Assembly: GCA_014706385.1 (NCBI GenBank)
Contig: JACGZH010000001.1
Location: 2,403,501-2,467,500 of the forward strand
DNA length: 64,000 nucleotides
Reading direction: 5' to 3'
Source of the DNA: Phaffia rhodozyma
Taxonomy: Eukaryota; Basidiomycota; Tremellomycetes; Cystofilobasidiales; Mrakiaceae
Part shown: piece after piece, positions 45,836-57,819 of the stretch
Layout of the letters: every line of letters begins with the position of its first letter
How positions within the stretch are numbered: the stretch's first letter is position 1
The notes under the pieces: generated by a model
Told to the model about the DNA's origin: nothing
The model's database searches: none
The model's input: only the letters and a program-made list of their open reading frames with translations
Position numbers and translations under genes: made by a program

Positions 45836-46609
45836 GATGGCGGAAGGAGACGGAGTAGAAAGGGAGCGAAGAAGGGAAGAGGTCGGAGGTGCGGGAACTT
45901 GATGAGAGGACGAGGAAGTGTGGAGTGTGGCCTCTGACGATACTGATGAAGAAAGAGTAAGGAAAAGAGAAACCCAGACAGGGTGGACGATCTTATGGCA
46001 GACCTTTATACGGCTGAGGAATCTATCTCCCACAGAAAGACATCCTGCACGATCAATCGGTTCTATCGGGAAGGCGGCGAAACAGAAGTCTACGGACGCA
46101 GAGAGGATGTTCTACGCTCGGACCCCGTTCGATTGATTTCCCGCCCGGTCAAGGTGAGCGAGAATCGATTTCAAACGGATCCTTCCGAGGTCTAGGCGTC
46201 AGATGGCGTGTTGCCAGTGGGGTGTTCAGGGCAAAGTTCGTATCGATCTATTTTTATACCCGCCCGGCGGTTATATACCGTTCAATTTATATCCAGATTT
46301 GAATAGCCGCTGGATAGACGGTAATCATCACGTGCGCAGTCGGCATATCTCTCTGTCGCTCTCTCCGCTTAGTTGATCCTTCAGGGGAAGGTGGCCTATT
46401 GCTGTATTAAGCGACGGTAGCAGCGTTTATTACGTCGTCACCAGCAGCTTCACTGGCTTTGACGCCGCGCACCTGGCACTGTTACTATCGCCAACAATGT
46501 TATAGGTAGATATGGAGCGTACAAGATTTTTCTCGATAGCGAGGTTAGCCATGGAGAAGAACAAAAGAAAGTTCAATTCGCAGGCGGGGCGCAAATACAA
46601 ATTGTTTCT

Positions 46610-46860
46610 GATAAGACTCCGAACGAGAGGGTCTGGACAGAGCCGATTGTCTATTTACCGGCTCGATGACAGATTTGGCATATCCCAGTGATCGATGTTC
46701 GTGCCCTCTGTTTGTGTCCTTACAATCTGTTTGTGGCCTTCTATCTTGTAGATTGACTTGGTTGTCTCTGTACTGCGTTCTGTTTTACCAGTCCTATTTG
46801 GAGCGTATAGACAATATAGGGTTATCCTAGGTGTATCTCTTATCCTCGCTTAATTTATCA
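46610..46860. promoter_or_regulatory. Cluster of GATA-factor-type sites upstream of the permease
   Basis: GATAAG at 46610-46615, CTTATC (its complement) at 46839-46844 and TTATCA at 46855-46860. GATA factors control nitrogen-regulated permeases in fungi. The distance from the permease ATG is 0.8-1 kb, so the link is only suggestive. Confidence 0.3.
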
Positions 46861-47791
46861 ATCGTTGGCCTATCTCGCTTATGTCCTCTCTATCCATCAG
46901 GCAAACCTTGATTTCTCTCTTTGTATTCTAATCTTCCAGTTGATTCTTGTACAAATTCGCTCATTCCGGTCTCTCACTTTGTTTTACATATTTTTCTTTA
47001 TTTTGTCTTTCTTTGTTTTCTTGAGGAAGGAAGGAATCACGGAAGCCTAGAGATCATTCACTTTTTTTTCGTTTTTCATCACTTGTTTCTAGAGTTTACT
47101 CGGACGGTCTTTGAAGAGTTTCATATTATTCAAAGAAGAAAGAAAAAGAAGAAAAAACTACAAGAATTAAAACCAATTGCTAAAACTCCCATATCCAAAT
47201 ATTCTCTTTTCCAAACATACATGTCATGGCCTCACTATCTATCTACTTGTTTGTCTTTTGCTTTTCATCTCGCCCCACATATATCGTACGATCGACTCGA
47301 ATAAAGTCAACAAACGCACGTGAAAAAAGCCATCTCGGATACATCATCATCCCTTTCTTTCAATTTTCAACTTTTCGTTTTGCCTCCTTTCATCTTCATA
47401 AATCCCTCATCCATCTTTTCTCTTCGGTCGACCTATCCGATCACTCTGACAGTCTATATCATATTATACGATCTCTATTCGAAATTCCTTCAATCTCGAT
47501 CGTCGTTTCAACGACAAGTACCCGGAACTCAGGTCTAGCCGTCATAGGCCGGTTATCGTTATTGACACGGACGAGAACTGAAGCTAGGCTCAATTCTACT
47601 CTCGCTCTTTTTCCTCCCCGTTTATGCCCGGACAGATTGATTATTTCAGCTCATGTTCTCTTTTAGCCGAAAATACTTCCTCCTCGTTCTTCTTCTTCTT
47701 CCTTACCTGGACGATCACGTATCTTCTCATGCATCCACCTAAGCCAAGACAGCCTAATGCATCTATTCGTTCATCTATTCTTTCTTTCTTC

Positions 47792-47815
47792 CCTCCTTCC
47801 TTCCTTCCTTCCTTC
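47792..47815. repeat. (TTCC)n tract
   Basis: Short tetranucleotide CTTCCTTCCTTCC run inside the T/C-rich gene-free stretch. Confidence 0.7.
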
Positions 47816-48659
47816 TTCTCCTCTCTCCTCACTCTGCGCCTCGTTACGGCATATTAAAATTTTCTTCGTTAGCCCACATGGTTCTCTCGGTGTTTCTAAC
47901 GATCAGCGATGAATTAGCCGACAGATAACCAGTGTTAGGGTTGTCACAATCTGTGCGATGCTCGTGATCTTCCTCTTTCCCTACTCTACTGATTATTCGG
48001 TGACCAAAACCTTCGTTCAAGTTTTTGAACCGTTGAGAGGAATTGTCATGCCGAATATAATGCAGCGACTGATATTCAATCTCTATACACAGACGTGCGC
48101 ACACATGCTCACACATACTTGCACATGACTCAAAAACGACTTCTTTCCTCCCTACTTCTTCTTCTCTTTTTATAACCTCAATAGCGCCCTCTCTCTTCGA
48201 GGTTCTCTCATGGACTTCACACAGCGCTCAATCTTCAGCTCTCGACAGTACTCCCTATCTTCTTCTCCTTCTAGCTCATCAACCGTCACGTTGGGTCTCG
48301 TGCTAGCTTCCCGTTATCGCTTAGCTCCGTATTGCGTGCTTCACGATCATTGTTCCTCTCTCATCTGATCTACTCATTCAAATACATGTATGTGTGTGTG
48401 TGTGTTTCGTTCTCTATGAGCCTCGTTCACGTGGTGTATATGATGATGTGGACCGGCCGTGTCTTCATTCCCTTCTGGCTTAACTTGCCTCCTGGAACTT
48501 TCTACCGCCGAGATGCTCTCAGATGGCAAACCGTTCTGTCTCTCGAGATGCCTTTCACCGAAAAAAAGAAAGAACGGATGAAAGAAAAGTCAACCAGAAA
48601 GTTGAGACGTTGCAGTCGAGAGACCGTTCAGGCCTCGTATACGACTGATCTAATATGGC

Positions 48660-48773
48660 ACGCGACACAACGCGACTCGACGCGACGCGACAAGATAGAT
48701 GATCACTCAACAATTCTCTTCCCTTCGTCCAACATTCCCTCACTTTCTCTCACTTACTTCTCTGTGTACGCGT
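48660..48773. promoter_or_regulatory. ACGCGA/ACGCGT cluster upstream of ASF1
   Basis: Four ACGCGA hexamers start at 48660, 48670, 48680 and 48685, and an ACGCGT lies at 48768-48773, 107-220 bp upstream of the ATG. These resemble MBF/SBF cell-cycle boxes and would fit an S-phase histone chaperone. Confidence 0.5.
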
Positions 48774-48879
48774 CCCGACCGAGTTCTCTTGATCTCCTTC
48801 ACCTCCATCGAAAACCTCTGTTGATCCGCCTTCTCGCTCTTCGTTCTCCCTCGCATCAAAGTAATAAACAAAGCGGTCA

Positions 48880-50439
48880 TGTCTGTGAGTCGTGGACAGT
48901 TAAGGATCGTTTTGAGCAACACATGCCAGAAGAACCGGTCGCTGAAGTCTTGTTCGAATTTCTATCCATTCATCGGTCGGTTTGACGATTGAATCTGCCT
49001 CCCTTCCATCAACCTAAAAGATCGTCAACATCCAAAACGTCGAGAGTAAGTTTCTCTATCGGATCTGTAACCCTTGGTGGTAGCCCGAATAAACTCAGTC
49101 CGGATGCAAACAGGCACAAGCTGATGTTTCTTCGTCGCCCTCGATTAAACGCTTTGCCAGTCGTCAACAATCCGGCAAAGTTTACAGATCCATATGTTTT
49201 CAGAATCCAATTTGAATGTATCGCTCCTCTGAAAGAAGGTCTGTCCTATACCTGCTCTCATCATTCTTTCCCTTTCCTCTTCGTCCTCCGTCTGGCGAGA
49301 CCTTCGCGTCCAACGGGATTTTCTGATCAGAGGCAACCGCACAAACTCTTTCTGGTTCCAAAGATCTCGAGTGGAAACTTGTCTATGTCGGATCGGCGGA
49401 GAGTGATGATCAAGAGTTGGACTCTTGTATGGTCCGTCTGGCTCTGTCTTCTTCTTCTTCTTCCTTCCCCCCCCTCCCTCTCCTTCCGCCTCTTCACTTC
49501 TGCAGCTGTCTTGCTCATCTTGGTGTTGTTCCTTCTTCCCTTGCAAAAACCAGGTCGGACCTATTCCGGTCGGTCTGAACTCTTTCGAGTTCTCGGCCGC
49601 CGCACCGGCCTTATCCTCCCTTCCAACAGACTCACCCTCAGGCATCCCGACCCCGGCCGAACTCGTAGGCGTCACAGTCATCATCCTCTCCGCGCTCTAT
49701 AACGACACCGAGTTTGTCAGAGTGGGTTACTATGTGGCTACCAATTGGGATAGCGAGGAGTACGCGACCTCGGTCGAGGAGGGCAAAGTGGGTGACGGGG
49801 AGATGGACCGGCTGGTGCGGAGCGTGACGGCGGATACCCCTCGAGTCACCAGGTTCAGTAACAAATGGTAAGAGCTTTGCCTTTTCGTGTCTCGTTCTTG
49901 TCTCCTTTTTCTCCTTCCTTGAGATCATTCAGAGTCAACATCAAAGCTCATCTTCGAAATTATTTTAAAAAAAAAACAAAAAACAACAACAACAAAAAAA
50001 CGTCTTGTTTTTACTCACGATTAATCAAGGGACGAGGCAGACGAACCCGAACAAACCCCAACTTCCACTCCCAGCGCGCTCGAGCCGACGGCCGGTCCAG
50101 ATTCACCTACCCGACCTCATTCACTCACCGATTCCGTCCTCCCAGCGCCTATCACCGCTGTTTCCCAACCTGCGCCTGCCCCTCCTCCTTCGACATCAAC
50201 CACCACCACCACCGCCACTACTACTGCCGATGCCTCGGCCCCGCAACCGACGTCCACCGAGACCGAGGCTGAAGATATAGAAGAATCCCTCAAGGAGGCA
50301 GAGACAGAAAGGCCGATAGCGGCCGGTCTGGAAGAGGCCGACAGGATGGGCATGGAGACCGCGGGTGATGTAGGCAGGGGCGAGGAGGCAGGCGAGGGGC
50401 TCGCTGGGTTCGAGGGAGCTGCTCTGAAGGAGATCTGAG
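48880..50439 (+). CDS. ASF1: Histone H3-H4 chaperone Asf1
   Basis: Nuclear chaperone handing H3-H4 to CAF-1 and HIRA during nucleosome assembly. The coding start is split: a 6-nt first coding exon (48880-48885, Met-Ser) precedes GTGAGT; exon 2 (49021-49045) gives IVNIQNVE; exon 3 starts at 49161 with VNNPAKFTDPYVFRIQFECI then APLKE. Next are DLEWKLVYVGSAESDDQELD and, after an intron, GPIPVGLNSFEFSA, PAELVGVTVIILSALYND, TEFVRVGYYVATNWDS and TADTPRVTRFSNKW, all close to the family consensus. After the globular domain (about 155 residues) comes an acidic/Pro/Thr tail of about 130 residues, as in yeast Asf1. Stop at 50437-50439. Confidence 0.95.
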
Positions 50440-51500
50440 CGCTGTCTTCGCACGTCTCTTTTTCTTTTTCTTTTGTTTGTTCCATCGATTCCTTGGATTT
50501 CAATTTTATTTTTGTTTTCTACATCTTTCGTTCTCTTTCTCTTTCTCTCTTTTTACAACTTTTTCCTTTGAAAAAGAGAAAAACAACACCAACACCAACA
50601 CCAACACCAACGCGATACAATCTCCTCCTAGTCCACTCGACCCGACTTGCATCTACGCACCCGCGCACATATACATATATATCCTCCTTTTATCACCTTA
50701 TATAAAATGAACGAACTCATATCTCATCTCATCTCATCTCATCTCATCCCGCGAGTCACGAGCCGTCGATTTGGTTCTCACAAGACGTCTTGGTCATCTC
50801 TTTCGCGTTCTCTTTCTCGTGCGTCTTGACATGTCTCAGTGATTGTGTTCTATTTCCTTCAAAAGAGAGGTAAACGGCGAAACATGAGTGAAGGTGAAAG
50901 ACGCAAGGATCAAGATAAAAACCAAGCGTTAGCTCAAGATCGCGGTATTCCTTGAATCTTGCGGGTGTTCGAGCGTGAAGAGCCCGTGATCCAGAGACAG
51001 AGAGAGAGAACGGGTGATGTGATATATAACAGATGTACATCGGCAAATGGAATGAATATAGAATGCTTATGAAGTATGAGATATGACTATGTGCGTGAGC
51101 GTGCAAAGAGAGAAGGGAGGAAAGGAAAGGGGGGACGAGGCTGTCATGCAAATGCAATGAAGAATGTTGAAAAATTGGAAAGGGGGTGTGATACAGAGAG
51201 AGAGAGAGAGAGAGTGAAAGGGAGCAAAGAGATGAAATAGACGAAGAGAATTGAAGAATGAAGCAAAGTAGAGTAAGATGAAACGAGAACCACAGATTGA
51301 AAGATGACAAAAAGATAATTGAACGGATGAGCAGGAGGAGAGCAAGAATGTGATTTAAAAAATCGACAAGAAAAACACAACGTTCTGTCCTGTGGATGAT
51401 GGTATTAAGAGAAAGAAGGAAGAAAGAGGTGACAGAAAGAAATCCCAGCACGATAAAAAGGAGAGAAAAGAGAGGGGAGGCAGATAACGTTCAATGTCCC
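50440..51500. other. Convergent 3' region ASF1 / OTU gene
   Basis: About 1.06 kb between stops. It contains (ACCAAC)n at about 50588-50611, a TCTCA pentamer run (50718-50747) and a (GA)n run near 51196-51215. No conserved ORF recognised on either strand. Confidence 0.45.
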
Positions 51501-53905
51501 TCAGATGAACAACTCTTTGAACCCACCGACGACAGTCTTCCCAACCTCCTTCGACGCCGCTCCTCCTCCAGGCTCGGTTCCCAATGATTTTCGGCTTCTC
51601 GTCATCATCCTCTCACCTTCTTTTCCTTCCCTGCGTTTCTTTAGTGTCTTTTCACCCTGCTGCCCGCCTTCGCCCCCAACACTCTCACCTGCAACGGCCA
51701 ACCTCCTGGCAGCTCTAGCTTCCGCCACCTTTGTCCTCCTCTCCGTCCGTTTTCCCTTTCCTGTCGGTCCTTTCTTCGCTTTCGTCGTGCCGGACGGCCC
51801 CGAAGGCTTTGTTTTCGATCTGGATTTTGGACCGGAAGGAACAAAGGACGACGTGGTCGAGTCGTTGCCGTCCTCCTCGTCCTCATCCTCAGTCGGATGA
51901 GAACTAGCCGACGTCGAATCAGACAACTCAGCCCCATTGGAGAGAGCAGACGAGCCAGGAAGAGAGCTCGGAAGCGAACGTTTTTGTCTAGGTCGAGCGG
52001 GTCGAGTGTCTGAAGAAGACGGGTTCGAGCTGTTGTCGATGACCGGGATCGAACGAGCAGAAATCAAAGTCGGATCGTCGGCAGAGAGTGTTGTGTCTAC
52101 AGGCTGTGAGTTATCTAGAGCTGGGGCGATGACCGTCTTTACGCTGGGCGCCGAGTTAGACACAACAGTCGTTCCCTCTGTCTCCCCCCCTTGAGAAGGG
52201 TTTGCTGACGAAACCGACGAACCAGAGCCAGAGACAAAAGATGAACCGGTGGAGGAAACAGAGACGTCTGTTCCAGCCAAGGAAGGAGCCGGCGACGAGC
52301 CCTCGACTTCGGATCTGCCTTGTCCAACCGGGACGAGTGAGCTTCGGATCCGAGCGGACGTCCTCGTTGGCTGTTTTCTCGGCAACAGTGCTTTCTTACT
52401 TGCTACTCTCCCGGAGGCGACCGCCGAGGCAGAGACAGAAGCCGAGGGCGATCGTCTCTTCCGGCCTCGTTTCGGCTTAGCCAGGCCACCAGGTCCGGCA
52501 GCAGCATCGGCCACGAGAGGTGAAGCAACTCTTGGTGAAGCAACGGACGGTGATCGATCGTCCTTCTCGCCAAACGAACTTCCGTCCGTCGAAGGAACCG
52601 GGCTTGATTCTCTCCATGGGTACGGGTGTCCTTCTCTTTGAGCGAGAGTAGGTAGTACACTTCGACCTCGGTCTTCTCGATCCTGATTGATGGTTTCTTG
52701 GGACAAAATCTGTTCTAAAGGCGGCGGTGTTTTCGAAGCGGGGGCTGAAATAGGGGAAGGGTCATGGCCACGATCGAGATCCATCATTTCCTTGTCGCCA
52801 TCGCCATTCTTATCTAGTTGGTCGATGATAACCTCGACGACCTGCTCCCACGGAACATCGTCCATCTGTCCGTCAGTCTCCTTTCTGGCGACTTGTCGAG
52901 TGATCTCCCGAATCTTGATCAACGACGCCGATCCGGAAGGGATTGAGCTAAGAATCAATGATTCGACTTCCGACGGTTTGTCTGAGAACGATGTGGGCGA
53001 CAGTGACCGGCTGGGTGGTGAGGAGAGTGTCGATGTTGATGATCTCGTAGGAGAGAACGAGGTTGATGGTCTCGGCACTTCCTTAGTCAACGGAGGACCG
53101 GCGTGGGGGCCGGCTAGATTGCGGACGCTACTCCAGTGCTCATAGTTGTGAAAAGCGAGATAGATGACGTCCGAGTCCTTAAACATTGGTCCAGCCGCCC
53201 GTCGAGGGGTACCCCCTGGGGATTCGTCCTTGCACGAAACAACATAGACGAGCTGTGTGGACGAGGAACGGAACGGGTGTTGTGGTCAGGTCAGCATATA
53301 CACCATCGCACATATCAGGCCACTCGTACGTACGTTCGGTTGGACGACTTTGATCCACTTTTGTTTTAGTCGAGCGAACGCCGTGAGCTCCAGATGTCCT
53401 CCCCATGTTCCTGTATCAAGAGTGTGTATGTGTCAGGCAAGCACTTGCGAATATGATATAACCGTATATAAGCCTAGATTTGCTCACCGTTCTCTCGCAT
53501 GGCGCGCATGTGCTCTGCAAACGGTCGCCCATCGTCCACAAAGAACTCAAAGATATCTATGTTGGCATCGAGATAGTCGCAGATCTAGAAAGTGAACAGA
53601 CAGACAGAGATCAGAGTGCAGCTCCAGGAGTGCTGACGAGAGAAAAGGGTAGAACACTGGCGTACTTCTCGACGAAGACTCATGTGCTCCTTGGGTGTAC
53701 CGTACAGCTGGTCCGAGAGCGCTCTGCGTTACGGATCAATAGCCGATGAAGAGAGGAAGAAAGACATTGAGCGATCCGGCGGTTAGATAAAGAGCTAGGT
53801 ACGATAGTACGAAAGATGGTCGCATGAGAGAAAGGATAGTGTTTACCTGAACATGCAATTCCCATCTCCGACGGTGTTGCTTGCATAGAGTCCCATGCTG
53901 GCCAG

Positions 53906-53948
<43 letters not shown>

Positions 53949-54561
53949 AGAGAGAAAGAGAGGGAGAGAGGGAAATGGCAAGAGAGGGAAGAACAAACGG
54001 AAACCGAGCGAGCCAAATAGAACGAGGATATAAAGATTGACGGTCAGTCAACCAACGAACGATGATGAGCAACGCCCAGAATGTTTGCCTCGTTCTTTCG
54101 TCTCATCGTCTCATCAAGAATAGAGTCCCAGATGGTTCATCTGATGTGAACGAATAGATCCCACTCTCATCACCCACGTCATCGACCTCTGAGACCTTTG
54201 GGCCGAAAGCCGAAAGAGCTGATCGAACCAACCTGAGCTTTAAGTTCCCGTTCGTACGTCGCCACGTCCATGGAAAAGTCTGAGGTTGAACCATGTGATC
54301 TTGTCTTAACCCGACCTAGACAGACAACAGACAAACACAGACAGATGTCGACCGAAGAGTCCCAAGGAAAGAAAGAGAAAAGAGAAAAGTTCCATGAAAA
54401 ATAAAAAAATAAAAAAGAATTCAGCCAAGAACTTGAACTCCAAGTCGGAGGTGAGGCAAGACGAGTCAATGTCAAGACGACCGATCGGACGTACTACTCG
54501 GCATGCCTCTCTTCTGCTTCTTGCCGTTATAAGACGGTGAAGCTCTATGGGTCTTGCCCAT
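51501..54561 (-). CDS. OTU-domain deubiquitinase (OTUD3-like) with long disordered tail
   Basis: Cysteine protease predicted to cleave ubiquitin chains. The N-terminus MGKTHRASPSYNGKKQKRGM is basic. The OTU domain is spread over short exons: LASMGLYASNTVGDGNCMF (catalytic Asp and Cys), ALSDQLYGTPKEHMSLRREV, then CDYLDANIDIFEFFVDDGRP, ENGTWGGHLELTAFARL, LVYVVSCKDE, and DVIYLAFHNYEHWSSVRNL with the catalytic His. The last exon (51501-53186) adds about 530 residues rich in Ser/Thr/Pro. Its segment VESLILSSIPSGSASLIKIR to WEQVVEVIIDQLD may be a degenerate UBA-like helix bundle. A (TG)n repeat lies in an intron. The start at 54561 is chosen by family similarity; an upstream in-frame Met exists at 54702. 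Confidence 0.85.
53907..53946 (+). repeat. (TG)n microsatellite in OTU-gene intron
   Basis: About 19 TG units within an intron of the OTU gene. Confidence 0.9.
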
Positions 54562-55325
54562 TCCCTTGATGATTGCTTGATGAGTTCTATCCTGTCCACG
54601 ATCGAGAAAGAGCACGGCGAGGAGAGATGGTGTATGTCGGTGTATGCTCTGCCTGCCTGATGTTTTCTGCTGGGCAATCTTAGCGGCCGGAAGTGAATAC
54701 AAAGTTTCGTAGTCTTTTCCTAAAACAGACTACAAAATTTTCTAATCCTTTCGTTCAGGGTCAGGCATCAGGGGACTTAACCGTGTTTAGCGGGTGCCCG
54801 AGCAGAGAGTGCATATAGTCCTTCCTCACCATCACAAGTGGTGAGCGTGCAGTTTCTGTCGATTCCTTCGTTCTGTTGGCTGCCCGATCCTGTTGCTGAC
54901 TCGCTCGACTCTGTCTGTGACCGAAGTAGCATACACATCCAACCAGCGTCTCGGCTCTCCTGAACTCTCAGCCTGATCCCTGGCCTCGTCTTCCATCCAT
55001 CCATCCATCCATCCATCCTTCTTTCTCTTCTTAAAAGGCAGGCCGACCGGGCCAAGATAGGTAAGAATACATTCGTCCCATCAGCTTCCCTTAGCCTGTT
55101 TTCATTCTCTTGCATCGTCTGTCCATGCTCATCGTTTGCATGCGGTCTGAATGCGTGTCTTCTCTCGTTCCAGCACACTCTACCGTGAAAAAGGTCGTCG
55201 CGCAGGCCTACATCTAGGCTAGACCACTCCCTTTCCGGGCCCTCAGTGCCCTCTTACGTTGTATACACATCCTCTCTTCCCGCCCTCTATCTCTTCTTCT
55301 TGGGCAATCTTTCTTTCCTCTCAAG
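54562..55325. other. Divergent region OTU gene / ERD1-like gene
   Basis: 764 bp with hairpin copy B (54709-54747) and a (CATC)n run at 54996-55018. A minus-strand ORF spans 54777-55178, but its protein is unlike anything I know and I do not call it. Confidence 0.4.
54709..54747. repeat. Hairpin motif copy B (GTAGTC...GACTAC)
   Basis: Second copy of the motif at 39967-40007: same GTAGTC/GACTAC arms, loop of the same length, and the same AAATTTTCT..AATC tail. It lies about 150 bp upstream of the OTU gene in the same orientation relative to that gene. Confidence 0.6.
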
Positions 55326-57819
55326 ATGGATATAGACACTCCACCGGTGCTGACACCCAACCCGCATACCCACCTGGCCGTTCCATCGTTTCATTCATCA
55401 TTCTGCCTCCCTTATAGGGTGCTCTTCCTCATCGGGCTCGGGCTCTTTCTCTGGACGACCAACTTGCACTTGCTCCATCATCTTGGAATCGACGTTGGCT
55501 ATATACTCGCCATCAACTCTCCCTCATCCTCCTCCAGCGAGGCACTCACCACCGGTAGACCTGTCTTACCCGAGGTCGACGACGACGACGATGACGAGGA
55601 GATGACCATTCTCGGTGGGAACCCCGGAGACTTTTTCGAATCCAACGTCGGCGGCGGGTATTCTAGTAGGGAGAGAGGAGCAGCTGGTTATGCCCGCGCG
55701 GGAGAGATTATTCGACCGCTTTGGGGTCTCTTGGCCGTGCTCGTTGGATGGTCCCTCGGTGGGTGGATACTGTTCATCTGGCTTTCCGGTGGAACGGATC
55801 AGGACAAGATGAACTCGTACAGAATACTTCCTTTGTTGACCGGGCTGGGTGTCCTCGCCGGAACCATCACGCCCTACGGACGGATATGGAGAAGAGAACG
55901 CATGGCGTTTGTGCAGACGATCAAACGAACGATCTTCTCACCACTCAGTGAACCGGTTCACTTTGTCGATGTAATCTGCGCGGATATCCTGACGTCGTTC
56001 GCAAAGGTCTTTGGTGACCTTTGGGTCTCGATGTGTTTGATCTTTGCGGGTAACTTGTCGGCCTCTCAACTGGAAGGTGCCGGCGGAGCACTCGGTCCAT
56101 ACTTGATTCCTTTCATCACTTCGTACGTACAGTTCTATCCAACTCTGGGAACGTACAGGCTGCTTTCTTTCGATCTTGCTGGCTTACTCTCCATCATATG
56201 ATCTTGAAAATAAATGAATAAAAAGAATACCATACATGATCCGGTTCAGACAATGTATGGTCGAGTATATCAGCTCGGATTACAAACAAACCCGACCGTT
56301 AGCGAACGCGCTCAAATATTCCACCGCCTTCCCCGTCATCCTCTTCTCGGCCGTCCAGAAGACCGTCATGGAAGATATCGCAGCCGAGAGAGGTGTGACT
56401 GATATGAACGAACTCGGAGAAAACAGGTGGTTCGGTGAACACCCTCTCTTCCGACTGTGGTTCGTGTTTCCTCACCCTCTTTTCCTTCTCACATGTCTGT
56501 GCTCTAACGTCTTGCCCCTTGCTCAATCGCCTCTCAGGCTTCTCTCGGTCTTTGTCAACTCACTCTATTCCTTTTGGTGGGATGTCACGAACGATTGGGG
56601 ACTCACTATTCTTTCTCCGTCCGAATGGTCTGTGAACACTAGACGGCCTTCGTTGAGTAAACCCTTGACTTCACCCTCGATTATTCCATTCCCATCAACC
56701 ATGTCTTCAACCACCGGGTATCCAGGAAACAACCCTACCGGGTATGCCGCTCGATCAGATATCCACAAGCGGACGACCTCTGTCTCTCACCATCACCGAC
56801 ACCATTCATCTACGTACCCTTACCATCCCGGACATCCTTCTCGGTCCGTCAACTATTCGCCCTTCTCCGGGGGTGGCAGCGGGGGTAACAACAACGGCGC
56901 AAACAACTTTGGAGTGGACTCGGACGACCACCCTTTCGGACTTCGAAAGGAAATGCATTTTGCAGATCCAACGATTTATTACCTCGCAATCATCGTCGAT
57001 CTCGTTCTGAGGTTCACATGGAGTTTAAAACTGAGCAGTCATCTACATTCGATATCCGAGATCGAGAGCGGGGTCTTTTTGATGGAAGCTTTGGAGTTGG
57101 CCAGGAGGTGGATGTGGGTGTTTTTACGAATCGAATGGTTCGTTTGCCTCCTCTTTTTTTTGTTCGACTGTCTCTCCTTTGATGTTTCTTCTCATCATCT
57201 TTTAATCATCGACTCGGGACTGATCGCCTGCTTATGTCGGGGGGACAACAGGGAAGATATCAAGCGAACTAGAGCGAGGCTACAACGTCGAGCCGGAACG
57301 AACCTTGGTCAATTAGCGATTCCTTCCAAGACCAACTCTTCCGTTAACTCTCCCGACCCCTCTTCCTCTTCCACCAATGCTTCCACCACCACCACCAACA
57401 ACAACAGCAACAACAATTCTTTAGTTGGCAATGGAAACGGACATCCGTCCAGGTTTGGAGCATTCTCGACCGTTCCTTCCACTCCTACATTCACAACCTC
57501 AACCAGTCCTACATCTCCTACTATCCCTCTACCCGGCTCTGGCGTCGTCGGGAAAGGAAAGGCAGGTCTAGGGATGGGAATTAACTATCCGGTTGACAGC
57601 GAGGACGAATACGATTATGAACATGGGTATGGTGCCGAGTATGGGTATGGGCACGAAGGACCGGGATCAAGGTCGGACGGAAATGGGAAAGGATCGACCC
57701 CGGTTTTAGGATCAGCCGAACACGCTCGATCAGGAGTCCCTCTGGATGCTCCGTCGATACCGACAACAGGGGTGGATGGGGATAAGAAGAGAGATTTCCT
57801 AGCCGGAGGGGCGTTGTGA
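55326..57819 (+). CDS. ERD1: EXS-domain membrane protein, Erd1-like
   Basis: Multi-pass Golgi protein of the EXS family; yeast Erd1 is needed for retention of ER and Golgi residents and has been linked to phosphate export. Exon 1 has VLFLIGLGLFLWTTNLHLL, an acidic loop, IRPLWGLLAVLVGWSLGGWI and VHFVDVICADILTSFAKVFG. Exon 2 joins as IPYMIRFRQCMVEYISSDYK then LANALKYSTAFPVI, the EXS hallmark. Then FVNSLYSFWWDVTNDWGLTI. An insert of about 120 residues, rich in Ser, His and Gly (56630-56940), follows before MHFADPTIYYLAIIVDLVLR and LARRWMWVFLRIEW. The last exon is a disordered Ser/Thr/Asn-rich tail with YDYEHGYGAEYGYG. The insert and tail are unusual for the family. Confidence 0.85.

Larger units (their letters stand above)
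45836..48879. other. 3 kb intergenic stretch between permease and ASF1 starts
   Basis: Both flanking genes point outwards, so this region holds two promoters. The permease side has a TATATA at 46272-46277 in a G/C-rich context and GATA-type sites. The middle (46880-47860) is T-rich, with TTCC and TTCTT runs, and shows no family-like ORF on either strand. The ASF1 side has CGCG-type cell-cycle boxes. A non-coding or intron-broken transcript cannot be excluded. Confidence 0.5.

Noticed and set aside
46921..47666. Overlapping plus-strand ORFs in the gene-poor stretch
   Set aside because: Phe/Ser/Leu-rich products are what T-rich DNA gives in any frame; no family similarity.
48332..48985. Plus-strand ORF of 217 codons upstream of ASF1
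   Set aside because: It covers the promoter boxes and the ASF1 first exon in another frame; no similarity seen.
54777..55178. Minus-strand ORF between the OTU and ERD1-like genes
   Set aside because: No recognisable motif, and it overlaps the shared upstream region and the CATC repeat.
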